Origin: Candidatus Zipacnadia bacterium
GTDB lineage: Bacteria; Armatimonadota; Zipacnadia; Zipacnadales; UBA5352
Assembly: GCA_029821265.1 (NCBI GenBank)
Contig: JALGTR010000003.1
Coordinates: 1-42,012, forward strand
Length of the DNA stretch: 42,012 bases
Direction of reading: 5' to 3'
Below the pieces are notes generated by a model, which ran no database searches, was not told the DNA's origin, and saw only the letters and a program-made list of their open reading frames with translations. Position numbers and translations under genes: made by a program. Positions 14,997 through 24,005 of the stretch are shown here, piece by piece; the stretch's first letter is position 1, and every line of letters begins with the position of its first letter.

Positions 14997-15968
14997 ATGA
15001 GAAACGTCACCTACGTGCGGGCGCTCAACGAGGCAATTGCCGAGGAGATGGAGCGCGACGATGACGTCTTTCTCATCGGCGAGGACATCGCCGACTGCGG
15101 TGGCGTCTTCGGCGTCACGGCCGGGATGCTCAGGCGCTTCGGCCGCCGCCGGGTCTGGCAGACGCCGATCTCGGAGGCGGCATTCACGGGCCTTGCAGTC
15201 GGCGCGGCCATGGCCGGTCTGCGGCCCGTCTGCGAGATCATGTATGTGGACTTCGCGACCACCTGCATGGATCAGATCCTGAACCAGGCCGCGAAACTGC
15301 GTTACATGTCCGGCGGGCAGCTCACCGTTCCCCTCGTGATCCGCACGCAGCAGGGCGGCGGCACCTGCGAGGCGGCGCAGCATTCCCAGAACTTCGAGGC
15401 GATCTTCGCGCACGTGCCCGGTCTGAAGGTCGCGATGCCCGCGACCCCGCACGACGCGAAGGGACTGCTCAAAGCCGCGATCCGGGACGATAATCCGGTC
15501 ATCTTCCTCGAGCACAAGCTGCTCTACGAGACGAAGGGCGAGATACCGCGCGAGGAGTATGTCATTCCGCTCGGTGAGGCCGACATCAAGCGCGAGGGCG
15601 ATCAGCTGACGCTCGTTGCTACCTCGAGGATGGTCCTCCACGCGCTCGAGGCGGCCGATCGGGTGGCTGGCGAGGTCAGTGTGGAGGTTATCGATCCCCG
15701 CACGATCGTGCCGTTTGACCTTGACACTGTCGCGGCCTCCGTCGAGAAGACCGGTCGTCTGCTGATCGTCCAGGAGGCGTGGCAGAGTGGGGGCTTCGGC
15801 AGCGAGATCATCAGGCGCATCGTCGATCGTTGCTTCGACAGCCTGAAGGCTCCCCCGCGTGTGCACGGCTCCGAGGACGTGCCGATGCCTTTCAGCCCGT
15901 CACTCGAGGCGCGTGTGCTCCCCAATCCCGACAGCATCGCGTCGGCGATCCGGGAGATCGTCGCGTAA
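14997..15968 (+). CDS. 2-oxoacid dehydrogenase E1 beta (PdhB/AcoB-like)
   Basis: Beta subunit of the E1 heterotetramer, 323 aa. Expected motifs are present: the start NVTYVRALNEAIAEEM, GEDIADCGGVFGVTAG, the ThDP-activating Glu within TPISEAAFTGLAVGAA, and the KLRYMSGGQLTVPLVIR block. The C-terminal transketolase-like domain (about residues 190-320) contains VEVIDPRTIVPFD and LLIVQEAWQSGGFG. A plausible ribosome binding site (GCGAGGAGCG) precedes the ATG. The URO-D-like gene starts 12 bases after its stop, so the three genes are probably cotranscribed. Confidence 0.93.
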   Translation: MRNVTYVRALNEAIAEEMERDDDVFLIGEDIADCGGVFGVTAGMLRRFGRRRVWQTPISEAAFTGLAVGAAMAGLRPVCEIMYVDFATTCMDQILNQAAKLRYMSGGQLTVPLVIRTQQGGGTCEAAQHSQNFEAIFAHVPGLKVAMPATPHDAKGLLKAAIRDDNPVIFLEHKLLYETKGEIPREEYVIPLGEADIKREGDQLTLVATSRMVLHALEAADRVAGEVSVEVIDPRTIVPFDLDTVAASVEKTGRLLIVQEAWQSGGFGSEIIRRIVDRCFDSLKAPPRVHGSEDVPMPFSPSLEARVLPNPDSIASAIREIVA

Positions 15969-15980
15969 CGGAGGCAAGCA

Positions 15981-17009
15981 ATGGCCTACCGCGGCGTCAT
16001 CGAGGACCTGCGTGCGTGCGCGCGGGGCGATACACCTTCGCGTGTCCCGGCCTTCGCTCTCGGCGAGGAGTTCGACGTTGAGATGCACGGGGCGGATTAC
16101 CGGGAGTACGTCCGGTCGCCGGACCTGATGGTGCAGGTCCAGCTCGAAGCGGTGGAGCGGTTCGACTACGACTGGATTCTGCTCCATCCTGACGATTACA
16201 TTGAGCTGGAGCCGCTCGGCGTAAGGACCACAGTGGGCCAGAGGATGCCGCCCGCGGCCATTCGCACGTTGCCCGCCTCACGGGATACCCTCGGCTCACT
16301 CAAGCTCCCCGATCCATCCACAGATGGCAGGATGCCCCTGCACCTCGAGGCACTGAGCAACATCAAGGCTGCGTTCGGCGATGATCTGGTGGTCGCCGGC
16401 CGGGTCGCCGCGCCCTTCAGCACCGTCGCCCTGCTCTTCGGCATCAGCGACGGCCTCATCCTTGTGCTCGATGATCCGGACCTGTTCCGCGCTGCAGCCG
16501 ACTGGTGCGTTGAGCTGATGGTCATGTGGGGCAGGGCGCAGCTTGACGCTGGTGCGGACGCCATCTGGCTTGGTGACTGCGTTGCGGCGTCGGGCTTCCT
16601 GTCACCGCAGCAGCATGCCCGGTTCGCGCTCGAACCGGCGAGCCGCGTCAGCGACGCGCTTCGCGAGTACGGGGGCGTTGTCATCTATCATGGCGGTGAC
16701 AGCTCGCTGCCCCATCTGGAGCTTCAGGCGCCACACTACGAGATCATCAACATCGGCGAGGACTGCGCGATCAGCGAGATCAAGGCCGCGATCGGCGACA
16801 GCGTCTGCCTCTCGGGGAACGCCGATCCGATCGACTTGATGAACTGTGACGACCTCGCGGAGGTCGAGACGCGCATCCGGGAGATCGTCGAGGCCGGAAA
16901 GCCCGGGGGTGGGTATATCTTCAACACCGGCGAGGGCGTGCCCCGGCAGACCCGCCCGGAGGTCGTGGAGACGATGATACAGACCGTCAAACGGTACGGG
17001 GGCTACTGA
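15981..17009 (+). CDS. URO-D/MtaA-like protein lacking zinc cysteines
   Basis: Uroporphyrinogen decarboxylase superfamily protein, 342 aa, closer to the corrinoid methyltransferases (MtaA/CmuA side) than to HemE, judged from SGNADPIDLM and GGGYIFNTGEGVPRQT. In MtaA-type enzymes zinc is held by H-x-C and a later Cys in a GCG-like loop. Here these read HGGD (His237, Gly239) and GEG (Glu318), so both cysteines are gone. Either the metal site is rebuilt (His/Glu) or the protein does not activate thiols. GGAGG precedes the ATG, and the gene is 12 bases after E1 beta. Many such URO-D proteins in uncultured phyla have no known function. A HemE role is unlikely. Confidence 0.85.
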   Translation: MAYRGVIEDLRACARGDTPSRVPAFALGEEFDVEMHGADYREYVRSPDLMVQVQLEAVERFDYDWILLHPDDYIELEPLGVRTTVGQRMPPAAIRTLPASRDTLGSLKLPDPSTDGRMPLHLEALSNIKAAFGDDLVVAGRVAAPFSTVALLFGISDGLILVLDDPDLFRAAADWCVELMVMWGRAQLDAGADAIWLGDCVAASGFLSPQQHARFALEPASRVSDALREYGGVVIYHGGDSSLPHLELQAPHYEIINIGEDCAISEIKAAIGDSVCLSGNADPIDLMNCDDLAEVETRIREIVEAGKPGGGYIFNTGEGVPRQTRPEVVETMIQTVKRYGGY

Positions 17010-17029
17010 GAGCGGGCGGTGGCCCGCTC
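17010..17029. terminator. bidirectional terminator overlapping a stop codon
   Basis: GAGCGGGC (17010-17017) and GCCCGCTC (17022-17029) form an 8-bp stem with a 4-base loop directly after the URO-D-like stop. The minus-strand DUF3604 gene ends inside it, its stop being 17030-17028. Confidence 0.6.
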
Positions 17030-18953
17030 AGAGCAGGATCCACACGGGGCTGGCCCAGGCCATCTGGCCGTCGGACTGCAGGACGCGCAGGTAGTAGAAC
17101 ACGAACTTCGGCTCGCGCTCATCGCACGGCGTCAACGCCAGAGACTCAAGCGGCTCACTGTCGACCCACTCAAGCTGCAGGTCAACGTCATCGACTCGCA
17201 CGCTGTGAACCACCTCGTTGTTGCGCACGACCTCGACCTGCGAGAGTTTCGTCTCACCGATGACCGTCGCCTCGATCGTCCGAGCATCGGACAGCTGCGG
17301 TCGCGTCTCGAGCTCGATCTCCTCACCCATGAATACGCCCCCCACGCGGAAGACCACGATCATGCGCGCTCCGGTCGTGGCGTAGGTGTGGCGATCGTAC
17401 ATCGCCTGGAAGATCGCCTCACGTGACAGCTCGGGGGCCCAGACGGCCATTAGCCCGTCGCGGTAGCGGAACGGCTCAGCCCCGGTCATCACCGGATCTC
17501 CGGGATGGCCGAGGTGGTCGTCACCGCCGCCCACGAAGCCCAGACGCCGCCCCATCGCCAGCGCGCGCTGCACGAAGCCCTCGGGCCTCTCGCCGCTGTC
17601 AATCGGCATGTCGGTCACGCCGATCGGCGGCGTCCCGGTCGGGCGCATCGGGAACGGATTGCCATCGTGCACCGAGCACTCAGAGCTGCCCCAGACGGAG
17701 TATATCTCGACGAGCCGCTCCTTCTCGGGATCGTGATCCGACCAGTCACAGAAGTTGCCGACACTCGCGGGATGGTGCGGGATGACGATTGCCCGCTGGT
17801 CGCGCAGCGCCTCGAAGAGCTCCGGTGCGGTGGGATAGTGCTCGTCGCCGGAGCGGTACATCGGCTGGTAATCATCCGCGTAGTACACGTTCCGATCTCC
17901 AGCGCCGTTCCTGCGCCACTTCGCCCACTCGTACCCGAGCAGTGTCACGAACCTCCCGGGGTCGTTGCACTCTGCCGTGACACGCTGGATCTCCCGCCAC
18001 TCGTCCTCTCCCGTCTCGTAATCGTGGTCGTGGTCGCCCACGGCTCCGAAGTCCAGCCGGTTGTCATCACGCATGCAGGAGTAGTAGCTTTCGACTGTCC
18101 CGGTGCCGTCAGAGCAGTGCGTGTGTCCGTGAATCACGCCGAAGTAAAGCTGCGCCTGATCGTGCCGCGTCACGAGGATCGGGTTGGACACGTAGCGGAT
18201 ATCGCTGATCGTGTCGGTGGCGATGACACGTAGCAGCCCGCGGCTGAAGGCCTTGAAGCCCTCGACCACGATGACGCCGCCTTCGGTGAACTTCGCCCTC
18301 TCCGGACCGGTCACGTTCTCTTCGGTGATCTCGAGCTCCAGCTCGCCCTGGTACAGCGACGCGACGTTGCCGAACCTGTCCTCGGCCTTGATGTGCACAG
18401 CGAACTCGTCGCCCGCCGGCACCGTCGCCGGCGCCAGCACGCGCAGGTGATCCATGGGGCCGCCGACAACGTTGATTGTTGGTGCGCCCTTCACGCGCTG
18501 AAACTCGGGATCCTGCCCCTCCGCCGGCGGCCGCGCCACGAACAGATCGAAGCGCTTGCCCGGCTCCGAGAACGTCTGGGGTGTGGAGCCTTCGCCTCCG
18601 CCGGATGTGTCGCCGAGCACCACCGTGATCGCGTCCTCGGCGCGAAGTGGCGCTCCGGTGATCGTCATGTCCACGACGTTGCTCGGCACCTCGGAGAAGC
18701 GCGGTACATGCACCAGCAAATCGGCCTCTCCGCTGCATTCTGCCGTGACATACTCGCGGGCGGTCGGATCGTCGGTCTGCGGCCGGATCCAGTCGCTCTT
18801 GTTATCGCGCCCGCCGCCGATGCGCAGCCGGACTATGCCGCCCTCGGGAAGCTCCAGTCCCGCGAAGGTGATCCGCAGCGTATCGGGCACGCCTGCCATC
18901 ACCGTCGGCGGTTCGACTTCGGCTCGGGTCAGTTTCGGCACATCATCGGTCAT
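17028..18953 (-). CDS. DUF3604-family PHP-like metallohydrolase
   Basis: 641-aa protein with a DUF3604/PHP-like catalytic half. Residues about 1-265 form beta-rich modules. From about 270 come the metal ligands: FGVIHGHTHCSDGTG, LDFGAVGDHDHD, then IVIPHHP and the late GGDDHLGHPGD. The C-terminal ~110 residues return to beta-sandwich character. No signal peptide is evident, so it looks cytoplasmic. The PHP superfamily hydrolyses phosphoesters, but the substrate of DUF3604 members is not settled to my knowledge. It starts 6 bases after recD2 ends and is probably expressed with it, though a functional link is unclear. Its ribosome binding site (GAGAAGG) is modest. Confidence 0.85.
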   Translation of the reverse strand: MTDDVPKLTRAEVEPPTVMAGVPDTLRITFAGLELPEGGIVRLRIGGGRDNKSDWIRPQTDDPTAREYVTAECSGEADLLVHVPRFSEVPSNVVDMTITGAPLRAEDAITVVLGDTSGGGEGSTPQTFSEPGKRFDLFVARPPAEGQDPEFQRVKGAPTINVVGGPMDHLRVLAPATVPAGDEFAVHIKAEDRFGNVASLYQGELELEITEENVTGPERAKFTEGGVIVVEGFKAFSRGLLRVIATDTISDIRYVSNPILVTRHDQAQLYFGVIHGHTHCSDGTGTVESYYSCMRDDNRLDFGAVGDHDHDYETGEDEWREIQRVTAECNDPGRFVTLLGYEWAKWRRNGAGDRNVYYADDYQPMYRSGDEHYPTAPELFEALRDQRAIVIPHHPASVGNFCDWSDHDPEKERLVEIYSVWGSSECSVHDGNPFPMRPTGTPPIGVTDMPIDSGERPEGFVQRALAMGRRLGFVGGGDDHLGHPGDPVMTGAEPFRYRDGLMAVWAPELSREAIFQAMYDRHTYATTGARMIVVFRVGGVFMGEEIELETRPQLSDARTIEATVIGETKLSQVEVVRNNEVVHSVRVDDVDLQLEWVDSEPLESLALTPCDEREPKFVFYYLRVLQSDGQMAWASPVWILL

Positions 18954-18959
18954 GAGATC

Positions 18960-21260
18960 TCATCCGCCTTCTCTCGGCGTATCGGCTCTTGAGGGATGCT
19001 TCGTGAACGCGCGGCACCGTCCCTCTGGCGTGCCCTGTCGCAGCTCCAGCGAGCCCTGCGCGCCCATCACTTCGGCCTCGCCATGCAGGCGCTCGGCCAG
19101 TCGTGTGTATCGTCGCTGCTCCTCAGTGTTTGTGGCCGCGCGGTAGATGCCCGCGGAGTTGCCGATCAGCAGTGCAAGGTCCTCCGCTCGCGTGAGGGCG
19201 GTGTACAGCAGATTGCGGCGCAACATGATGTAGTGCGTCGAGTGCATCACGATGACGGCCGCCGGGTACTCGCTCCCCTGTGACTTGTGGATCGTCATCG
19301 CGTAGGCGAGCTGGAGCTGGTCGATCTCCGATTGGTCGTAGGTGACCTCTTCGTCCTCGAATGCCACCGTGATCGACTTGTCGCGCGTGCTGATGCGCAT
19401 CACTTTGCCGATCTCGCCGTTATAGACCAGCTTATCGTAGTTGTTGACGACTTGCAGCACCCGATCTCCCTCGCGCAGTACCTGGTCGCCGTAGCGCACC
19501 TCGGCCGTGTGCGGCGTCTTCGGGTTGAGCGCCTCCTGCAGGCGCCGGTTTAGCTCAGAGACGCCCAACGGCCCGCGGTGCATCGGTGTGATGACCTGGA
19601 CGTCCTCCGGATCGAAGCCCAGCGACGGCAATCCGCGCGTGACCGCGCCGATGACGTAGTCCGCCCCCGTCTCCGGCTCGCGCGCGTGCAGGAACAGGCA
19701 GTCCTCGCCGTCGCGTTTGCGCCACGGCACGAGTATCGGCTCCTGATCGTTGATGAGCCTATGCGCGTTCTCGACGATCAATGAGCGCCGGGCCTGGCGG
19801 AAGATCTCCGTGAGCCGATAGACAGGCACAACACCGGCCTCCACGAGATCGCGGAAGAAGCTGCCCGGACCGACGCTGGGAAGCTGATTGGCGTCACCGA
19901 TGAAGATGATCTGCGCCTCCGGGGGCAGCGCCCGGAGCAGATCGCGGGCCAGCGGCAGATCGATCATCGACGATTCGTCGATGACCAGGGTGTCGACCTC
20001 CAGCGGCTCGCTTTCATTGCGGGTGAAGCGGCCCTTGAAGGGATCGTAGGCCAGCAGACGGTGGATCGTCGAGGCATCCGCACCGGCGAGCTCCGCCATG
20101 CGCTTCGCCGCCCGCCCGGTCGGCGCCGCCAGGGCCACATTGCGGCCGAGGGCCCTGCAGGCGCTGACGATGACGCGGACGATCGTCGTCTTTCCGGTTC
20201 CCGGGCCTCCAGTGATCACCGTGATTCGGTCCGCCAGCGCCCCCGCCACGGCCGTCTGCTGCTGGCCCGACAGGATCACTCCCGCCAGCTCTCCCTGCCT
20301 GCCCAGCCAGGCCCGGGTTTGCTCGGGCGTCGGCGCGCCCGGGACCGTCTCCGCGGCGAGCTTCAGGACGCGCAGCGCGACCTCCTGTTCAGCCGCGAGC
20401 AGGTGCGGGAGATAAACCGCGCGGCCCCAGGGCGTCTGCTCGATCTCGACCTCGTCGGCCTCTTCAAGCTGCGTCAGGGCCTGCTCGAGCAGTTCGCGCT
20501 CCACGTCCATCAGCCGCTCTCCCTGGTCGAGCAGCACCCGGGCGGGCAGGAAGAGATGCCCCTCGCCGGTGGCCTGGTCGAGGGTGTAGATGAGCCCCGC
20601 CTGCAGCCTCGATGGATCGCGCTCGTCGACGCCCACAGAGCGCGCGATACGGTCGGCAGTCAGGAAGCCGATGCCACGAATGCGCCGGGCGAGCACATAT
20701 GGCTCGCTCTCGATCACCTCGATGGTCCGATCGCCGTAGGTCTGCGCGATCTTCGCGCCCAGCGCCCCGCCCATGCCGTGCTTGTGCAGAAAGAGCATGA
20801 CCTCGCGCATGCGCTCGTGTCGTCGCCACGCCTTCACCAGCGCCTCGGCGCGCTTCTCGCCGATGCCCTCGACCTCGCGCACGCGCTCCGGTCGCTTGTC
20901 GAGGATCTCGAGCGTGTCCTCGCCGAAGCGCTCCACGAGCCGTTTGGCGAGGGCCTTCCCGATGCCCTCGACCTGTCCCGATGCGAGGTAGCTCACGATC
21001 GCCTCGGTGGAGGATGGCCGTACGAGCTGGTAGCTGTCGAACTGAAACTGGCGCCCGTACTTCGCGTCAACCACCCAGCGGCCGTACACGCGCATGTTCT
21101 CGCCTGTGGTCGGCTCGGTAATGTTCCCGACGCAGGTCACTTTCCGCGTGTCACAGCGCAGGTGCAGCACCGCCCAGCCATCATCGGGCGCATGGTACAC
21201 CACGCGCTCGACGCAGCCTTCGAGGTATTCGAGATCTTCGGGTGGCGACTGCTTGCCCAT
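18960..21260 (-). CDS. recD2: RecD2-type SF1B DNA helicase
   Basis: 5'-3' SF1B helicase acting without RecBC, 766 aa when started at the ATG at 21260 (MGKQSPPED...). The track extension to 21518 runs into the divergent promoter region and is not supported. The N-terminal part (about residues 1-330) has the RecD2 OB-like domain and tandem helix-hairpin-helix segments (GQVEGIGKALAKRL, VEGIGEKRAEAL). Helicase motifs follow: Walker A GGPGTGKTT (~352), Walker B VIDESSMID (~428), motif III GDANQLPSVGPG, and the C-terminal AYAMTIHKSQGSEYP. The ribosome binding site is weak (GGGGAA), so the start could be slightly different. The DUF3604 gene follows 6 bases later. Confidence 0.94.
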   Translation of the reverse strand: MGKQSPPEDLEYLEGCVERVVYHAPDDGWAVLHLRCDTRKVTCVGNITEPTTGENMRVYGRWVVDAKYGRQFQFDSYQLVRPSSTEAIVSYLASGQVEGIGKALAKRLVERFGEDTLEILDKRPERVREVEGIGEKRAEALVKAWRRHERMREVMLFLHKHGMGGALGAKIAQTYGDRTIEVIESEPYVLARRIRGIGFLTADRIARSVGVDERDPSRLQAGLIYTLDQATGEGHLFLPARVLLDQGERLMDVERELLEQALTQLEEADEVEIEQTPWGRAVYLPHLLAAEQEVALRVLKLAAETVPGAPTPEQTRAWLGRQGELAGVILSGQQQTAVAGALADRITVITGGPGTGKTTIVRVIVSACRALGRNVALAAPTGRAAKRMAELAGADASTIHRLLAYDPFKGRFTRNESEPLEVDTLVIDESSMIDLPLARDLLRALPPEAQIIFIGDANQLPSVGPGSFFRDLVEAGVVPVYRLTEIFRQARRSLIVENAHRLINDQEPILVPWRKRDGEDCLFLHAREPETGADYVIGAVTRGLPSLGFDPEDVQVITPMHRGPLGVSELNRRLQEALNPKTPHTAEVRYGDQVLREGDRVLQVVNNYDKLVYNGEIGKVMRISTRDKSITVAFEDEEVTYDQSEIDQLQLAYAMTIHKSQGSEYPAAVIVMHSTHYIMLRRNLLYTALTRAEDLALLIGNSAGIYRAATNTEEQRRYTRLAERLHGEAEVMGAQGSLELRQGTPEGRCRAFTKHPSRADTPREGG

Positions 21261-21349
21261 GGGATGGAGGATTTCCCCGGCTGCGGCACGCGTTCCTTCC
21301 GGCCGCTCCCGGCTTAAGACGTCCACCACAGCTGCCCTGTTCGCGTGGC

Positions 21350-21378
21350 TTGACAGCCCATGGGAGCGCACGTAAACT
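21350..21378 (+). promoter_or_regulatory. sigma70-type promoter for the GHMP kinase operon
   Basis: A perfect TTGACA (21350-21355), a 17-base spacer and TAAACT (21373-21378) lie in the divergent recD2-kinase spacer (21261-21490). The start would be near 21385, leaving a leader of about 105 bases before the ATG at 21491. No structured element is obvious in the leader. Confidence 0.6.
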
Positions 21379-21490
21379 GCAAACCGATCGTGCACCGCAA
21401 GCGCCAACGGTCCAGGGGCGCAGCGCCTCGCCGGGCGACGCGTACAAAGACAGCAGCGAACGCAGCACGAGGCAGCCGCCGGAGGAAAGA

Positions 21491-22588
21491 ATGCCGCGAC
21501 GCGTGACCGTGTCAGCACCCGGGAGAATCTGCTTGTTCGGCGAGCACCAGGACTTCCTGGGGCTGTCGGTGATAGCCTGCGCGATCAATCTCGACATCCG
21601 CATCACCGGGACATCGCGCGAGGACACGCGCTTCGCCATCGATATGCCCGATCTCGACCGCAGCGATGAGTTCGATGCCGCCCGCACCGTGCCCTATCAC
21701 GGCCGGCGCGACTATATCCGCTCGGCGACCAATGTCTGCAGCCGCAACGGCCTGCAGTTCACGCGCGGCTTCGACTGCACGATTCGCGGCACGATTCCGA
21801 TCAACGCCGGTGCCTCCAGCTCCTCGGCCCTGACCGTGGCCTGGGTCAGCTTCGCATGGGCCACACAAACGGGCGCGCTTCCTGAGAGCCACGAGATGAT
21901 CGCGCGGCTCGCGCACCTGGCCGAGGTCGTGGAGTTCGGCGAACCCGGTGGGATGATGGATCACTACACTTCGGCGATCGGTGGGCTGCTCTACATCGAT
22001 TGCCGCGAGCCGATTACGGTCGAGCGACTACCGGCGAAGCTTGACGGCTTCGTGCTCGGCGATTCGCTGGAGCCGAAGGACACCACCGGGGTGCTCGGGA
22101 AGAGCCGCAGCGCCGTGGAGACCGGGCTTGCCGTTCTGCGGGATCGCGTGGCCGACTTTGACTTTCGGACCACGACGCTTGCCGAGGTCGAGCCATTCCT
22201 GGGGGAGATGCCCGAGGAGAGCCGGCGCAGGATCGTCGCGAACTTCCACAACCGCGAGATCTGCCGCGACGCCCGGAAGCTTCTGTCCCGACCGGCCCCG
22301 GATTCCGAGACCCTTGGGCGGCTGCTCTACGCCCACCACGAGCATCTGCGCGACGGAATCGGCGTCTCGACGCCCAAGATCGATCGCATGCTCGACGCGG
22401 CGATGGAGGCCGGGGCGCTGGGCGGCAAGGTCAACGGCTCGGGCGGTGGTGGCACGATGTTCGCGTACGCTCCCGGGCGGCAGGAAGAGGTCAAGGAGGC
22501 GCTGGACGCCGCGGGTGGTCGCGGGATTATCGTCAGCCCGCGCGAGGGCGCCACGCTGCTCGAGTGTGTCGAAGAGGAGGGGACGTAG
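21491..22588 (+). CDS. galactokinase-like GHMP sugar kinase
   Basis: GHMP-family kinase, 365 aa, that should phosphorylate the anomeric hydroxyl of a sugar. Start is the ATG at 21491 behind GGAGGAAAGA; the track extension to 21242 overlaps the recD2 start. Motif 1, GRICLFGEHQDFLG, matches galactokinase GRxNLIGEHTDY with the Glu-His-x-Asp sugar contacts kept. Motif 2, PINAGASSSSAL, binds ATP phosphates. GMMDHYTS carries the catalytic-base Asp. Motif 3 is GKVNGSGGGGTMFA. Galactokinase, galacturonokinase or arabinokinase activities are all possible. Two phosphohexomutase genes follow (GTG 2 bases after its stop), so the operon probably supplies activated sugars. Confidence 0.88.
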   Translation: MPRRVTVSAPGRICLFGEHQDFLGLSVIACAINLDIRITGTSREDTRFAIDMPDLDRSDEFDAARTVPYHGRRDYIRSATNVCSRNGLQFTRGFDCTIRGTIPINAGASSSSALTVAWVSFAWATQTGALPESHEMIARLAHLAEVVEFGEPGGMMDHYTSAIGGLLYIDCREPITVERLPAKLDGFVLGDSLEPKDTTGVLGKSRSAVETGLAVLRDRVADFDFRTTTLAEVEPFLGEMPEESRRRIVANFHNREICRDARKLLSRPAPDSETLGRLLYAHHEHLRDGIGVSTPKIDRMLDAAMEAGALGGKVNGSGGGGTMFAYAPGRQEEVKEALDAAGGRGIIVSPREGATLLECVEEEGT

Positions 22589-22590
22589 CG

Positions 22591-23973
22591 GTGAGTTCGC
22601 TCAGCGCCGAGGCCAGCAGACCGCTGAAGATCACCATCGGCGGAGTGCGCGGGGTGGTCGGTGAGACGCTCACGCCCGACCTGCTCGTGAACTTCAGCCA
22701 GGCTTTCGGAACGTGGGTCGGTGGCGGGCGCGTGCTGATCTCACGCGACACGCGACCGTCCGGGCGCATGGTCGCCCACTGCGTTACCTCCGGGCTCATA
22801 GCCACCGGCTGCGAGGTCGTCGATCTCGGCATCTGCCCGACCGCGGCCCTCCAGCTCGCCGTCCGGCAATCCGAGGCCGTCGGTGGCATCGCCATAACCG
22901 CCGGGCACAACAACGCCCGCTGGAACGCGCTCAAGTTCTGCCGCGATGACGGAATCTACCTCAACCCGCGTCAGGCCCAGGAGCTGCTTAACGTCTACCA
23001 CCAGCGCGAGTTCGCCAAAGCTCCGTGGAATAAACTCGCGCCGGTCGGGCGCGATGACGCGGCGGGCGAGCGTCACCTCGAGGCCGTGCGCGAGCAGCTC
23101 GACGTCGATGCCATCCGGGCCGCGGGCTTGAAGATCGCCGTTGATTGCACCAACGGGGCCTGCTCGCGCTTCACGCCGCGTTTCCTCGCGGACCTCGGCT
23201 GCGAGGTCGTCGCGATCAACGATGATCCCGAGCTTCCATTCCCGCACGAGCCGCGTCCGACGCCCCCCAATCTTAGCCAGCTTCGCGCACTCGTCTCGGC
23301 CGCTGAGGCGGACGCGGGCTTCGCGCATGATGCCGACGGCGACAGGCTCGGCATCGTCACGGAGGCCGGCGAGGCGCCCGGCGAGGAGTACACGCTCTGC
23401 CTTGCCGCCGAGATGGTTCTCGGCCGCGGCGATCCGGGTCCGGTCGTGACGAACCTGTCCACGTCCATGGCCGTGGAGGATGTCGCGTCGAAGTACGGGC
23501 GCGAGGTGATCCGCACCGGCGTCGGGCAGGTCTTCATCTCCGAGGCGGCGGTCGATCATGGCGCGGCGATCGCCGGCGAGGGCTCAGGCGGCATAGTCTT
23601 CCCGCGCATCAACTACGCGCACGACAGCATCGCGGCGCTCGGCCACATCGTGAACCTCATGGCCGAGCGCGATCGCCCGATCTCCGAGCTGATCGCGGAG
23701 ATACCGCGCTACACGATCGTCAAGCGCGAGGTTGTCTGTCCGCCACAACGCGCCTACAGCGCCCTCGAGGAGCTGCGGCGCGGAATCGACGCCCCCTGGG
23801 TCACCGAGACCAACCTCGATGACGGCGTGAAGCTGATAGGCGAGGATCGCTGGGTCCACATCCGCGTATCGATGACCGAGCCGCGCATCCGCGTGATCGC
23901 AGAGGCCGCCGCGGAGGGCCTTGCGATCGATCTCGCCGAGGAGTATGTCCGCAGGGCCAACCGCCTGCTGTAA
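22591..23973 (+). CDS. phosphohexomutase paralog lacking the active-site serine
   Basis: Alpha-D-phosphohexomutase family (PGM/PMM/GlmM) protein, 460 aa, starting at GTG 22591 with GAGGAGGGG upstream. It has the four-domain layout: N-terminal ITIGGVRGVVGETLTP, metal loop HDADGDRLG (~245), sugar-binding loop GEGSGG (~330) and a C-terminal phosphate site (SMTEPRIRV). The near-universal phosphoserine loop TASHNP is here TAGHNN, with Gly105 replacing the serine that carries the phosphate. The next gene, a close paralog, keeps the serine. Ordinary mutase chemistry is therefore doubtful. It may be a regulatory or heteromeric partner, or act on another phospho-sugar reaction. The reading frame is intact, so it does not look like a decayed copy. 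Confidence 0.87.
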   Translation: MSSLSAEASRPLKITIGGVRGVVGETLTPDLLVNFSQAFGTWVGGGRVLISRDTRPSGRMVAHCVTSGLIATGCEVVDLGICPTAALQLAVRQSEAVGGIAITAGHNNARWNALKFCRDDGIYLNPRQAQELLNVYHQREFAKAPWNKLAPVGRDDAAGERHLEAVREQLDVDAIRAAGLKIAVDCTNGACSRFTPRFLADLGCEVVAINDDPELPFPHEPRPTPPNLSQLRALVSAAEADAGFAHDADGDRLGIVTEAGEAPGEEYTLCLAAEMVLGRGDPGPVVTNLSTSMAVEDVASKYGREVIRTGVGQVFISEAAVDHGAAIAGEGSGGIVFPRINYAHDSIAALGHIVNLMAERDRPISELIAEIPRYTIVKREVVCPPQRAYSALEELRRGIDAPWVTETNLDDGVKLIGEDRWVHIRVSMTEPRIRVIAEAAAEGLAIDLAEEYVRRANRLL

Positions 23974-24005
23974 CGTTGCATCGCCGCTGTGCGAGAGGGT
24001 CTGAG

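Noticed and set aside
15981-17009. HemE (uroporphyrinogen decarboxylase) of haem synthesis
   Set aside because: The sequence matches the MtaA/CmuA side of the superfamily, and no haem genes are nearby.
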